Shown here in pieces: positions 8,973 through 17,903 of a stretch of DNA of 64,000 bases; position 1 is the stretch's first letter, and the number at the start of each line of letters is the position of its first letter. Origin of the DNA: Caulobacter endophyticus (GTDB lineage Bacteria; Pseudomonadota; Alphaproteobacteria; Caulobacterales; Caulobacteraceae); contig NZ_JARQWV010000002.1 of the NCBI RefSeq assembly GCF_029543245.1, positions 186,001 to 250,000 of the forward strand, in the 5' to 3' direction. The notes below the pieces were generated by a model that ran no database searches, was not told the DNA's origin, and was given only the letters and a program-made list of their open reading frames with translations. Both the position numbers and the translations under genes were made by a program.

Positions 8973-9005
8973 TGTATCAATATAAGTTTTGACTCATGTA
9001 TCAAT
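8973..9005. promoter_or_regulatory. Direct-repeat operator between MocR and LysE genes
   Basis: TGTATCAAT occurs at 8973-8981 and again at 8997-9005, a 24-bp period, between the divergent mocR-like and lysE-like genes. TTGACT at 8989-8994 is a possible -35 for the exporter, so the second copy would lie between -35 and -10. MocR regulators such as GabR and PdxR are known to bind direct repeats. Assignment is inferred. Confidence 0.5.
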
Positions 9006-9043
9006 CGAAATCATCACCGTGACATTCCGCCAGGGAGGTCCCG

Positions 9044-9712
9044 ATGACGCCGCAACTGATCCTCGCCTTCGTGCTGTTCGCCTTCGCCACGGCCGGCACG
9101 CCGGGCCCCAACAACATGATGCTGCTGGCCTCGGGCGCGAACTTCGGCTTCCAGCGTACGATCCTGCACATCCTGGGGATCAGCCTGGGTCTGGGCGTCA
9201 TGGTGCTGGCCATGGGCTTTGGCCTGGGCGGCGTATTCAAGGCTTGGCCGGTGCTGCACGAGATCCTGCGCTGGGTGGGCGCGACCTATATGCTGTGGCT
9301 GGCCTGGAAGATCGGCGCCGCCAAGGGCGTCTCCGACCGCGAGGCGGGCAGCAAGCCCATGGGGTTCTGGGCGGCGGCGGCCTTCCAGTGGGTGAACCCG
9401 AAAGCCTGGGCCATGGCGCTCGGCGCGGTGACCACCTATGCGCCGGAGGGCGGCGGGGTCATGGTCGTCCCGCTGCTGGCGGGCCTGTTCATGCTGGTCG
9501 GCGCGCCGTGCAGCGCCGCCTGGGCCGGGTTCGGCGTCGCCCTGCGCCGGTTTCTCGACCGGCCGGCGATCCTGCGGACCTTCAACGTGACCATGGCCGT
9601 GCTGCTGGTCGTGTCGCTGTACCCGACCCTGTTCGGCGGCCATGCGCCCAAGGCTGCGGACCGTGATCTCGCCCTGGCGTCCAAGCCGCTGGTGTTCGGC
9701 TGGCGGGGCTGA
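9044..9712 (+). CDS. LysE/RhtB family amino-acid exporter
   Basis: 222 residues with six hydrophobic segments. The N-terminus carries the family hallmark TPGPNNMMLLASGANFG, where the Pro-Gly-Pro follows the first helix, and the middle holds FQWVNPKAWAMALGAV. These inner-membrane carriers export amino acids or small amines. The ATG at 9044 has AGGGAGG eight bases upstream. Divergent from the MocR gene, which is probably its regulator; the substrate may be the MocR ligand. Confidence 0.9.
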   Translation: MTPQLILAFVLFAFATAGTPGPNNMMLLASGANFGFQRTILHILGISLGLGVMVLAMGFGLGGVFKAWPVLHEILRWVGATYMLWLAWKIGAAKGVSDREAGSKPMGFWAAAAFQWVNPKAWAMALGAVTTYAPEGGGVMVVPLLAGLFMLVGAPCSAAWAGFGVALRRFLDRPAILRTFNVTMAVLLVVSLYPTLFGGHAPKAADRDLALASKPLVFGWRG

Positions 9713-9781
9713 GCTTTCCAAGCTCGACCATCATCTTGCTCTGACGCAGGTTGCGCGTCCGCAAGGTGATGGGGGATTCGC

Positions 9782-10021
9782 ATGCCGGACTTGGGCGAGA
9801 GGATATTCAGGCGCTTCGCCAGGCTGTTCGGCGCGATGTGCTTTGTCTACGCCGCACTCAGCGCCGCGCAGAAGACGCTGCACGACCTGAGCCCCGACCG
9901 CTTTCCCGACGCCGGCGGCCTCGACAAGTTCCTGATCTTTCTGGCGCTAGGCTATTGCCTGACCCTGCTGGCGCGGATCGACGAGAAGCTCGATCGGCTC
10001 AAGGCCGACCGCCAGGGCTGA
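9782..10021 (+). CDS. Small hypothetical membrane protein
   Basis: 79 residues, starting after a GGGGG ribosome-binding site. There are two hydrophobic stretches (about residues 16-34, GAMCFVYAALSAAQ, and 50-63, FLIFLALGYCLTLL) and a charged tail (ARIDEKLDRLKADRQG). No family was recognised. It lies between the exporter and an exported small protein on the same strand. Codon use matches its neighbours, so it is probably a real gene. Confidence 0.55.
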   Translation: MPDLGERIFRRFARLFGAMCFVYAALSAAQKTLHDLSPDRFPDAGGLDKFLIFLALGYCLTLLARIDEKLDRLKADRQG

Positions 10022-10076
10022 CTTGCGTCGGAGCGCGGGCGGGGGTCAGATCGCGGCCGTTCACGGAGCCCCTGTC

Positions 10077-10553
10077 ATGCGCCTCGCCGCCGCCATCGTC
10101 GCAACCGTTCTGGCGCTCGCCCCAGCAGCCCTGGCGCAGGACCTGAAGGTCGTCGTCCAGGGGCGCGACAGCATCGTCCTGAGCCCCGCTGACCTGGCCG
10201 CCCTGCCGCGCGGCAAGGCGACCATGGTCGAGGGCGGCAAGAGCGCGGTCTACGAGGGCGCACTGCTGAACGCGGCCCTGGTGCAGGCGGGCGTGGTGCA
10301 TGGCGACCGTCTGATGGGCCGCTACCTGAACCAGGTGGTGCTGGTGAAGGCCGCCGACGGCTACGTCTCGATCCTGTCGCTGGCCGAGACCGACCCGTTC
10401 TACCGGACCAACCCCGTGGTCATCGCCGACCATAAGGACGGAGCGCCGCTGGACGCCCGCGAGGGCCCGTACCGCGTCGTGGTGGACGGCGACCTCAAGC
10501 CGTCGCGCTCTGCGAGGCAGGTGACGACCATCGAGGTGAAACCGGCCTTCTGA
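10077..10553 (+). CDS. Exported protein with molybdopterin-oxidoreductase-like fold
   Basis: 158 residues. A Sec signal peptide (about 1-20, ending ALAQ) precedes one domain with the pattern of the SUOX-type molybdopterin-binding fold: LSPADLAALP near the start, YEGALLNAALVQAGV, then a GYVSILSLAETDPFY strand and a closing GPYRVVVDGD segment. The invariant cofactor-binding Cys of true sulfite oxidases is not present, as in many stand-alone domains of this kind, so it is probably a binding protein and not an enzyme. ATG 10077 was chosen over an upstream TTG because it starts the signal peptide. Confidence 0.6.
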   Translation: MRLAAAIVATVLALAPAALAQDLKVVVQGRDSIVLSPADLAALPRGKATMVEGGKSAVYEGALLNAALVQAGVVHGDRLMGRYLNQVVLVKAADGYVSILSLAETDPFYRTNPVVIADHKDGAPLDAREGPYRVVVDGDLKPSRSARQVTTIEVKPAF

Positions 10554-10611
10554 GCCTGGACAATCGGGGCGAACCGCCGAAGCCTGCGCGCCAAACGATA
10601 GTGGGGCTTTC

Positions 10612-11454
10612 GTGACCAAGCTTATCCTGAACCGCCGCGGCCTGCTGGCCGCGACCCTGGCCTTCGCGGCCGCGCCGGCGCTGGCGTGGGCCGAGACGGC
10701 GATCTCGACCACCACCCTCAAGGTCGACGACCGCGACGTCGAACTGACCATCCTGCGTCCCGACGCGCCCAAGGGGATCATCATCTTCTCGCACGGGGCG
10801 GGCGGCTGGCCGGCGCCGTACAAGGCGCTGCTCGAGCTGTGGACAGCGGCGGGCTTCATGATCGTCGCGCCGCTGCACGTCGATTCCCAGAAGCACCCCA
10901 AGCGTGCCGACTATGACCTGAAGGCGGCCTTCATGCTGCGCCTGGCCGACCTGGCGGCCGCCACGGACTATGCCGAGAAGGCCGCGCCGGGCCTGCCGAT
11001 GGCCTCGGCCGGCCACTCCTACGGCTCGCTGATGTCGCTGATCCGTGCAGGCGCGCTGGAGGGCATGATCCCAGCCCAGGACCCGCGCACCAAGGCCGCC
11101 CTGTGCTTCTCCAGCCCGGGCGTCATCAAGGGGCTGATCGGTCCGACCTCGTACGCAAGCGTCAAGAAGCCCGTGCTGATGGTCACCGGCGACCAGGACG
11201 TGCTGCCCGGCATGATCGCCGACTGGCACGAGCATCTCTATCCGTTCGAGACCAGCGCGCCCGGCGAGAAGTACCTGTGGGTCGGCAAGGGGATCGGCCA
11301 TGGCCTGGCCTATCACCCCGAGGCGCCGGGCTTCGCCGAGTCCTCGGCGCTCAGCGTGGCTTTCCTGAAGGCCAAGGTGCTGGGCGACAAGACCGCCGAG
11401 GCGGTGCTGGCCGCCCAGGGCTCGACGGTCCTGGCGGACTGGAAGACGCGCTAG
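10612..11454 (+). CDS. Exported alpha/beta hydrolase (dienelactone hydrolase-like)
   Basis: 280 residues from GTG 10612. The N-terminus has NRRGLLAATLAFAAAPALAWA, which resembles a Tat signal (twin Arg then hydrophobic run), so export is likely. The alpha/beta-hydrolase core shows IIIFSHGAGGW (oxyanion strand) and the nucleophile elbow GHSYGS. A His in GKGIGHGLAYH is a candidate catalytic residue. Substrate unknown; probably an esterase. A strong hairpin follows the stop. Confidence 0.75.
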   Translation: MTKLILNRRGLLAATLAFAAAPALAWAETAISTTTLKVDDRDVELTILRPDAPKGIIIFSHGAGGWPAPYKALLELWTAAGFMIVAPLHVDSQKHPKRADYDLKAAFMLRLADLAAATDYAEKAAPGLPMASAGHSYGSLMSLIRAGALEGMIPAQDPRTKAALCFSSPGVIKGLIGPTSYASVKKPVLMVTGDQDVLPGMIADWHEHLYPFETSAPGEKYLWVGKGIGHGLAYHPEAPGFAESSALSVAFLKAKVLGDKTAEAVLAAQGSTVLADWKTR

Positions 11455-11463
11455 CACAGAAGG

Positions 11464-11496
11464 CGGATGCTCCCCGCGCCACTGGGGGAGCATCCG
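11464..11496 (+). terminator. Hairpin after the hydrolase gene
   Basis: A perfect 12-bp stem (11464-11475 with 11485-11496) and a 9-base loop lie 10 bp after the hydrolase stop. No T run follows, so efficiency is uncertain. Confidence 0.45.
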
Positions 11497-11552
11497 GCTC
11501 CATTCCCTTCCACCCCGAAAAGGCATAGAGAGACCGGCCCAATCCTTCAGCC

Positions 11553-12629
11553 GTGCGATCTCTTCCCTTGCGACTGCCCCAGGCCCGCCTCGACCAGGTT
11601 CTCGACCGTTTCCGCGAAGTGGAGGCGCGCATGGGCGCGGCCACCGACGGCGGCGAGATCGTCAAGCTCTCCAAGGAGCACGCCGAGCTGCGGCCCGTGG
11701 CCGAAGCCGTCGAGCGCCTGGCCAAGCTGACCGCCGAGCGCGCCGAGCTGGACGAGATGGCCGCCGATCCGGAAATGGCCGCCATGGTCCGCGACGAGAT
11801 CGTCGCCCTGGACGAGAAGTTGCCAGTCATGGAGCGCGAGCTGGCCTTGATGCTGGCCCCCAAGGACAAGGACGAGAACGCCTCGGCCATCCTGGAAGTG
11901 CGCGCCGGCACGGGCGGCGACGAGGCGGCCCTGTTCGCCGGCGACCTCTTCCGCATGTACCAGCGCTACGCCCAGAACCAGGGCTGGCGCGTCGAGGTCG
12001 ACAGCATCTCCGAGGGCGAGATGGGCGGCTTCAAGGAAATCATCGCCTCGATCACCGGCGACGGCGTGTTCGGCCGGCTGAAGTTCGAGAGCGGCGTGCA
12101 CCGCGTGCAGCGCGTGCCGGAAACCGAGGCCCAAGGCCGCATCCACACCTCAGCCGCCACGGTGGCGGTGCTGCCCGAGGCCGAGGACGTCGAGATCGAG
12201 ATCAAGGAAAGCGATCTGCGGATCGACACCTACCGCTCGTCGGGCGCCGGCGGCCAGCACGTCAACAAGACCGACTCGGCCGTGCGCATCACCCACTTGC
12301 CCACGGGCGTGGTGGTGACCTCGTCGGAAAAGAGCCAGCACCAGAACCGCGCCCGGGCGATGAAGAACCTGAAGGCCCGGCTCTACGACATGCAGCGCGA
12401 AGCGCTGGACACCGCCCGCTCGGACGCCCGCAAGAGCCAGGTCGGCAGCGGCGACCGCTCGGAACGCATCCGCACCTACAACTTCCCGCAAGGGCGGGTC
12501 ACCGACCACCGGATCAACCTGACCCTCTACAACCTGTCCAAGGTGATCGAGGGCGAGGCCCTGGACGACGTCATCAACCCGCTGATCGCCGAGGACCAGG
12601 CCGCGCGCCTGGCGAGCTTGGAAGATTAA
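11553..12629 (+). CDS. prfA: Peptide chain release factor 1
   Basis: 358 residues. Terminates translation at UAA and UAG. The GGQ motif that enters the peptidyl-transferase centre is present in [18 protein letters not shown]. The codon-recognition tripeptide reads PET within [14 protein letters not shown], fitting the P-x-T pattern of RF1 (PAT in E. coli) and not the SPF of RF2. The GTG at 11553 was kept; a TTG at 11568 (giving [10 protein letters not shown]) is an equally plausible start. The Gln of GGQ is normally methylated by PrmC, encoded at 16781-17650. Confidence 0.96.
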   Translation: MRSLPLRLPQARLDQVLDRFREVEARMGAATDGGEIVKLSKEHAELRPVAEAVERLAKLTAERAELDEMAADPEMAAMVRDEIVALDEKLPVMERELALMLAPKDKDENASAILEVRAGTGGDEAALFAGDLFRMYQRYAQNQGWRVEVDSISEGEMGGFKEIIASITGDGVFGRLKFESGVHRVQRVPETEAQGRIHTSAATVAVLPEAEDVEIEIKESDLRIDTYRSSGAGGQHVNKTDSAVRITHLPTGVVVTSSEKSQHQNRARAMKNLKARLYDMQREALDTARSDARKSQVGSGDRSERIRTYNFPQGRVTDHRINLTLYNLSKVIEGEALDDVINPLIAEDQAARLASLED

Positions 12630-12632
12630 GGT

Positions 12633-12794
12633 CCTTCTCCCCTTGCGGGAGAAGGTGTCGGCGAAAGCCGACGGATGAGGGGTTTCTCAGAAATCAGACG
12701 CCGCGACGGCCGGTCGGCTTTCGCGGCTTTTCTGTGCGTGCGACCCCTCACCCGACCTCCTTCGGAGGCCACCCTCTCCCGCAAGGGGAGAGGG
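12633..12794. repeat. Hairpin-rich intergenic element, copy 1 (between prfA and GNAT gene)
   Basis: About 162 bp that fills the gap between two convergent stop codons. Both ends are small hairpins (for example CCTTCTCCC / GGGAGAAGG around CTTG), the flanks are partly complementary to each other, and the centre is a GC hairpin with a T run. The same element occurs inverted at 60171-60333. Confidence 0.85.
12700..12731 (+). terminator. Terminator inside the intergenic element after prfA
   Basis: Stem GCCGCGA (12700-12706) with TCGCGGC (12721-12727), an inner hairpin in the loop, then TTTT. Confidence 0.6.
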
Positions 12795-12795
12795 A

Positions 12796-13320
12796 TCAGA
12801 TGGATTTCTCCATCACCACGAACGCCAGATCGTCCCGCAGCGGCTTGCCGAAGCGGTCGTCGCCGTGGGGGAAGGGGCGGGTTTCGCCGGTGAGGGCGTA
12901 GCCGCGGCGTTCGTACCAGGCGATCAGGGTGTCGCGGATGTGGACCACGGTCATCTGCATGCGGCCCGCGCCGCGTTCCTTGGCATAGGCCTCGCCGGCG
13001 GCCAGCAGGGTGCGGCCCAGCTGCCGGTCCTGCAGGTCGGGGCGGATGGTCAGCATGCCCAGGTACCAGACCCCGGCCTTGGCCGGCTCCAGCCAGACGC
13101 AGCCCAAAATGGGGCCGTCCGCATCGTCGCGGGCGGTGAGGATCAGCGCCTGGGGCGCCGCGGCCAGGTCGGCGCGCAGGCTTTCCAGATCGATGCGCTG
13201 ACCGTCGATATAGCCGGCCTCGGTGGTCCAGCCGGCCTGGGCCCCCTGGCCGCGATAGGCGGAATTGACCAGGGCGACGAGGGCTTCGTGTTCGGAAGGT
13301 TGGGCGGGGGCGAAGATCAT
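12796..13320 (-). CDS. GNAT family N-acetyltransferase
   Basis: 174 residues. The acetyl-CoA-binding motif A is visible as WYLGMLTIRPDLQDRQLGRT (R-x-x-G-x-G/A-like), followed by LLAAGEAYAKERGAGRMQMTVVH and the motif B segment WYERRGYALTGETRPF. Substrate unknown; similar proteins acetylate small amines or peptides. It converges on prfA across a repeat element. Confidence 0.85.
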   Translation of the reverse strand: MIFAPAQPSEHEALVALVNSAYRGQGAQAGWTTEAGYIDGQRIDLESLRADLAAAPQALILTARDDADGPILGCVWLEPAKAGVWYLGMLTIRPDLQDRQLGRTLLAAGEAYAKERGAGRMQMTVVHIRDTLIAWYERRGYALTGETRPFPHGDDRFGKPLRDDLAFVVMEKSI

Positions 13321-13384
13321 GGCGGCGAGCTAAGCCATGCGTCGGCGGGCTTGCCAAGCGGTCGTCGTCCAGCGTGAACCTCGC

Positions 13385-13461
13385 CCTTCGACAAGCTCAG
13401 GGTGAGGTTCAGGTCCGGCGTGGCGGTCCATTCGAAATCCTCATCCTGAGCCTGTCGAAGG
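13385..13461. repeat. Inverted repeat pair of the CTTCGACAAGCTCAGG type
   Basis: Two 23-bp arms, 13385-13407 and 13439-13461, are inverted copies of each other with a few mismatches. The sequence resembles a short repeat found scattered between genes in many alphaproteobacteria. It lies between the GNAT and YihY genes. Confidence 0.8.
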
Positions 13462-13475
13462 ACGAGGATTTCGCA

Positions 13476-14723
13476 TCACTGTTCTGGCGGCGGCGTCTTC
13501 CTGCCCATCCGCGTGGCATGCCCCCAGTAGCGGCCGCCGATCCGCTTCACCGTGCCGGCCTCGCGCTTGATCATCTCCCAGGGATGGAAGGCCAGGCCCA
13601 CGGTGTCGGCCATGGCCGCCCCGCGCGCGCCCATCGGCTTTTCGGGGCCGGTGGTGGAGTCGTGGGCGGTCTGGTGCTCGATCTCGGCGTTGAGCTCGGC
13701 CCCCACCAGCACGGTCATTATCGAGAACCACACCCAGACCATGAAGGCGATCACCGCGCCGAGGGGGCCATAGGTGGCGTCGTAGTGGGCGATGCGGTTG
13801 ACGTAGATCGAAAAGCCCAGCGAGCCGACCAGCCAGGCGGCCGCGCCGAACAGCGCCCCCAGCACCACCCAGCGCCAGCGCGGGCGGGCCCGGCAGGGCG
13901 CGAAACGATAGAGCATGGCGAAGGCCAGGGCCGTCACCAGCCACACCGCCAGCCAGCGCAACGGAATCCAGAAGGCCGAGATCGCGCCCAGCCCCACCCG
14001 CTCCAGCACGATCGGCATGGCGATCAGCACCGCGGCGATGAACACCGCATAGAGCAGGGCGCACAGGGTGAAGCCGTAGGTCAGCAGGGTCTTGCCGACG
14101 AAATTGCGCTTCTCGTCCTCGTCATAGGCGACGTTCAGGCCATCGAAGAGCGCCTTCATGCTGGCGTTGGCGCTCCAGATCGACAGCAGCAGGCTGACCA
14201 CGAAGGCCACGCCCAGCTTGCCGCCCTCCTGGCCGGCCAGGCGCAGCATCTGCTCGCCGACGATCTGGACGACGCTGGCGGGAAAGACCGTGGCCATTTC
14301 CTGAAGCTGCTTTTCCACGGCCGCCACGTCGGCGAACAGGCCGTACAACGAGACGAAGGCGCCGATGGCCGGAAACAGGGCCAGCAGGGTGTAGAAGGTC
14401 ACGCCGCCGGCCACCGACGGCAGCTTGTCGACACTGATCTCGCGCGCCGTGCGCCAGAGAATGTCGCGCCAGCCCAGCAGCGGAATGCCGTGCGGATGGC
14501 GGGCGGCCCGACCGCGCCGGGGCTCGGCCTGGTCGAATTCGTGCGGCGGCAGCACGCGGTCTTCCGACAGGCCCGGCGGCGGCGCGTGCGGTTCGACCTG
14601 GGGCTCCAAGCGCTTGGGAAAGGCGAAGGGCGCGACCGCCAGCAGCAGGATCCAGGGCGCCAGGTGATAGGGCCGCGAGGCCAGCCACGACCTTACGGGG
14701 CGTCGCGGCGTGGTGTCGGTCAT
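13476..14723 (-). CDS. YihY/BrkB family inner-membrane protein
   Basis: 415 residues. Start set at 14723, where GGGAGG stands upstream; an ATG 57 bp further upstream lacks this. An extended N-terminal part with one hydrophobic stretch (APWILLLAVAPFAF) precedes the YihY core of about 270 residues with six membrane helices: LPSVAGGVTFYTLLALFPAI, FVVSLLLSIWSANASMKALF and YGPLGAVIAFMVWVWFSIM. YihY was once called RNase BN, which is incorrect; the family is of unknown transport or envelope function. Confidence 0.9.
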   Translation of the reverse strand: MTDTTPRRPVRSWLASRPYHLAPWILLLAVAPFAFPKRLEPQVEPHAPPPGLSEDRVLPPHEFDQAEPRRGRAARHPHGIPLLGWRDILWRTAREISVDKLPSVAGGVTFYTLLALFPAIGAFVSLYGLFADVAAVEKQLQEMATVFPASVVQIVGEQMLRLAGQEGGKLGVAFVVSLLLSIWSANASMKALFDGLNVAYDEDEKRNFVGKTLLTYGFTLCALLYAVFIAAVLIAMPIVLERVGLGAISAFWIPLRWLAVWLVTALAFAMLYRFAPCRARPRWRWVVLGALFGAAAWLVGSLGFSIYVNRIAHYDATYGPLGAVIAFMVWVWFSIMTVLVGAELNAEIEHQTAHDSTTGPEKPMGARGAAMADTVGLAFHPWEMIKREAGTVKRIGGRYWGHATRMGRKTPPPEQ

Positions 14724-14809
14724 GAGCAGGCCTCCCTTCAGGTCAAATCCGCCAAGTCGCCCGGTGTTCCCGCCTTGCAAAGCTCGCCCGTCGCGACCAC
14801 CTTGCCGCC

Positions 14810-15574
14810 ATGCAAGCCCAGGTCGCCTCGCTCTATCGTCATCCCGTCAAGGGGTTCACGCCCGAACGGCTGGAGGCGGCCACCCTGAAGGCCGGCGCCT
14901 GCTTCCCCTGCGACCGGCTGTACGCCGTCGAGGACGGCCCCAGCGGCTTCGATACGGACGCACCGGCGCACCTGTCGAAGATGAAGTTCACTGTGCTGGC
15001 CAAGATCCCGGCCGTGGCCAGGGCTCGCACCGCCTATGACGAGGCCAGCGGGGTTCTGACCGCCTCGGCCGAGGGGCTGGCGCCGTTCGCGGGCGATCTT
15101 GCCAGCGACGAGGGCCGGCGCGGCTTCGAGGCCTGGCTGGCCGCCCTGCTGGGCGACGAGGCGAAAGGCCCGCTGCGGGTGGTGGAAGGGCCCGGCGCGC
15201 ACCGGTTCATGGACAGCAAGCAGGGCTTCGTCTCGATCGTGAACCTGGCCAGTGTGCGCGACCTCGCCGACAGGCTCGGCCGCCCGGTCGACCCGCTGCG
15301 CTTTCGCGCCAACCTCTATGTCGAGGGCTGGCCGGCCTGGGTCGAGAACGGCTGGACGGGCAAGACCGTGAAGATCGGCGATGCGACGGCGGAGGTGCTC
15401 AAGCCCATCGTTCGCTGCGCCGCCACCCATGTCGACCCGGTCACCGCCGAGCGCGACATCGAGGTGGTGAAGGCCCTGTTCGACAACTACGGCCACACCT
15501 TCTGCGGCATCTATCTGAACGTCACCGCCGGCGGGGCGGTGGGGCAGGGCGATGCGGTGGTGGTCGAGGCCTAG
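14810..15574 (+). CDS. MOSC domain protein with MOSC N-terminal beta barrel
   Basis: 254 residues. The N-terminal beta-barrel domain starts QVASLYRHPVKGFTPE, the usual opening of the mARC/YcbX group. The MOSC domain has FRANLYVEGWPAWVEN and the conserved cysteine in IVRCAATHVDPVT, which in the family binds molybdenum cofactor. Related proteins reduce N-hydroxylated compounds. YcbX-type ferredoxin domain is absent, so a redox partner must be separate. Its last four bases overlap the convergent DUF1028 gene. Confidence 0.88.
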   Translation: MQAQVASLYRHPVKGFTPERLEAATLKAGACFPCDRLYAVEDGPSGFDTDAPAHLSKMKFTVLAKIPAVARARTAYDEASGVLTASAEGLAPFAGDLASDEGRRGFEAWLAALLGDEAKGPLRVVEGPGAHRFMDSKQGFVSIVNLASVRDLADRLGRPVDPLRFRANLYVEGWPAWVENGWTGKTVKIGDATAEVLKPIVRCAATHVDPVTAERDIEVVKALFDNYGHTFCGIYLNVTAGGAVGQGDAVVVEA

Positions 15575-16524
15575 AAGCGGCTCAGCGCCGGGTCCTCGCG
15601 GACGGGCGCGAACAGCGGGTCGTCGCGCTCCATCTTCGCCCATTTCGGATTGAGACGGTGCATGCCTACGAGCGCCTGGACGGCGCCGGCGCGGTCGTCC
15701 ATCGACATTCGCAGGCGCGCGGCGCGACGCCAGATGCGGTCCCAGTCGCCGCCCAGGGCGATGGCGGCGGCGATCTGGCTCCTGGCGACGTCGGGTCTTT
15801 CGCTGCGCACGGCGCGTTCGGCGGCGGCCAGCCGTTCGTTGGCCTGGCGCAGGTTCAGCAGGCGGCGAAGCTCGGCGACCGGCGCGCGCGCGGCGTCCAC
15901 CCGCAGATCGACATCGCTCCAGCCGCCCTCGACGGTGCGCACCAGCAGGGCGGCCGACATCTGGCCGGTGGTCTGGCCGCCCGCGGCCTCGCCTGCTTCC
16001 AGGGCGGCCATCAGGCGGTCGGCCAGGGGGCCGCTGGCCTGGGCGAAGGCGGCCTTCATCGCCTCCAGAACCTCAGCGCCCGCCAGGCCGTTGCCCTGGA
16101 CGCTGAAGCCTTCCCGGGCCTGGTGTCCCGCCCAGGCCTCGGCGGCGGCCTCGGCGCCGGTGTAGGCGAAGGCTTGGCCGTCGGGCGCGACCACGGCGAC
16201 CTGCCGCCAGCTCTGATCCTGGCCCTCGAAACCGCCGTCCTCGGCCAGCAGGGTCGTCACGACCGCTTGCGGATCCTGGCCGCGCGCCAGCAGGGAAAGC
16301 CCCTTGGGGCCGTAGTTCGGATTGGTCTCGAACTGGGTGACGACCGCGCCGACCCCGCCTTGCGCGTAGGCCACGCTGGCGCCGACGGCGAGGTTGTTGG
16401 TGGCGACGGCCACGCCGCAACTCTTCTGGGCGTCGCAGGCGGCGATCGAGAAGGTGGCCGCGGCGGGCGTAGCCAGGGCGACGAGGCCGCAACCGGCCAG
16501 GCCCGCGAACATCGAACGCAACAC
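15571..16524 (-). CDS. Exported DUF1028 protein (Ntn-hydrolase-like) with helical tail
   Basis: 317 residues from GTG 16524 with GGGGG upstream. A signal peptide (about 1-23, ending AAA) precedes TFSIAACDAQKSCGVAVATN, the conserved DUF1028 start; the Thr after cleavage could be the Ntn nucleophile. GGVGAVVTQFETNPNYGPKG and the GAEAAAEAWAGHQAREGF region follow. The last 100 residues are helical and TPR-like. Function is unknown; the family is widespread and thought to be hydrolytic by structure. Confidence 0.8.
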   Translation of the reverse strand: MLRSMFAGLAGCGLVALATPAAATFSIAACDAQKSCGVAVATNNLAVGASVAYAQGGVGAVVTQFETNPNYGPKGLSLLARGQDPQAVVTTLLAEDGGFEGQDQSWRQVAVVAPDGQAFAYTGAEAAAEAWAGHQAREGFSVQGNGLAGAEVLEAMKAAFAQASGPLADRLMAALEAGEAAGGQTTGQMSAALLVRTVEGGWSDVDLRVDAARAPVAELRRLLNLRQANERLAAAERAVRSERPDVARSQIAAAIALGGDWDRIWRRAARLRMSMDDRAGAVQALVGMHRLNPKWAKMERDDPLFAPVREDPALSRF

Positions 16525-16780
16525 GTCTTCACCCCCTGATCCCCAGGGTGCGACTGTTCCGGCGGCGCCGCGGCGCTGTCACGTGAAAACGGGTTCATGC
16601 GGGGCGCAGGCGGCCTTGCCCCGCAAGGATTTCGGGTTCCCACTGGAGGAGACCAGAGGGCTGCACGCAGCAGGTCCGAACAAGCAACAGCGCATCGCCG
16701 TCGCTAATCCATCTGCAATCCCGCCCTCGATCTCGCCCCCGATCTCGCATTGGAGGCCGCGACGCGTTATTGGAGCCGCC

Positions 16781-17650
16781 ATGACCCTTACCCTCGTCAA
16801 AGCCTGGAACGGCGCCAAGGAGCGCCTGAAGGAAGCCGGCATCGATCAGCCCGCCATCGACGCGCGCCTGATGCTGGAAGTCGCCGCCGGCGTCAGCCGC
16901 ACCGACATCATCACCGACCCCTACCGCGAGCTGACCGCCGAGCAGCTGGCCACGCTGGACGAGTACCTGGCGCGCCGCGCCCGCCGCGAGCCGGTCAGCC
17001 ACATCATCGGCCGCAAGGGCTTCTGGAAGATCCTGCTGTCGGTGACCAAGGACGTGCTGACCCCGCGTCCCGAGACCGAGGTCATCGTCGACGAGGTGCT
17101 GAAGGCCTTCCCCGAAACCATGGCCTTCAACATGCTGGACCTGGGCGTGGGCTCGGGCTCGATGCTGCTGGCGATCCTGGCCGAGCGCCCGGCCGCCAAG
17201 GGCCTGGGGATCGACATCTCCGAGGAGGCCCTGGCCGTGGCGCGCGAGAACGCGGCCAATCTGGACCTCGACGGCCGCGTGGCGCTGATGCGCGGCGACT
17301 GGACGACGGGCCTGGGCGACGCCTCGTTCGACGTGGTGGTCTCCAACCCGCCCTACATTCCCACCGCCGATATCGACACCCTGGAGCCGGAAGTGCGCGA
17401 CCACGAGCCGCGCCTGGCCCTGGATGGCGGGGCCGACGGTCTGACCGCCTACCGCGCCCTCGCTCCCGAGATCCTGCGCGTGCTCAAGCCGGGCGGCCTG
17501 TTCTGCGTCGAGATCGGTTTCGACCAGTCAGCCGACGTGGAGATCCTTTTCAAGGCCGCCGGCGCCCAGAACGTGCGGACGGTCAAGGATCTGTCCACCC
17601 ACGACCGTGTTGTCACGGGCTTCAAAAACCCCTTGGAAACGCCGGCGTGA
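16781..17650 (+). CDS. prmC: Peptide chain release factor N5-glutamine methyltransferase
   Basis: 289 residues. Methylates the Gln of the GGQ motif in RF1 and RF2 using SAM. The N-terminal helical domain (about 1-80) is followed by the Rossmann methyltransferase with LDLGVGSGSMLLAIL (SAM loop) and the catalytic NPPY in VVVSNPPYIPTADI; RPETEVIVDEV precedes it as expected. ATG 16781 gives the family length; the frame is open further upstream but unlike PrmC. It lies 4.2 kb from its target gene prfA, with five unrelated genes or repeats between. Confidence 0.95.
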   Translation: MTLTLVKAWNGAKERLKEAGIDQPAIDARLMLEVAAGVSRTDIITDPYRELTAEQLATLDEYLARRARREPVSHIIGRKGFWKILLSVTKDVLTPRPETEVIVDEVLKAFPETMAFNMLDLGVGSGSMLLAILAERPAAKGLGIDISEEALAVARENAANLDLDGRVALMRGDWTTGLGDASFDVVVSNPPYIPTADIDTLEPEVRDHEPRLALDGGADGLTAYRALAPEILRVLKPGGLFCVEIGFDQSADVEILFKAAGAQNVRTVKDLSTHDRVVTGFKNPLETPA

Positions 17651-17903
17651 GGCGGTAGACGAAAAAGGGTCTCCTTCCAAATCGCCGGGTGACGGGAAGA
17701 GCGGTCGTTTCGACGGCCGCTAGACACATCCGGCAGGCGCGAACGGCCGACGAGGCCGAAAGCCGCGCCCGATCCGGACGGAGACTCTACGGAAACCCAG
17801 GTCTCAAGAACATCGAAGGCGAGCCCGAGACGGGCGCACCCAGTCTCAAGAGACCGAATACCGATCGGGCTAGAGTGTCCAGATCGGACAGGTTTAGAAG
17901 AAG

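Noticed and set aside
7556-8992. Plus-strand open frame opposite the MocR gene
   Set aside because: Complement of a gene with clear GntR and aminotransferase motifs.
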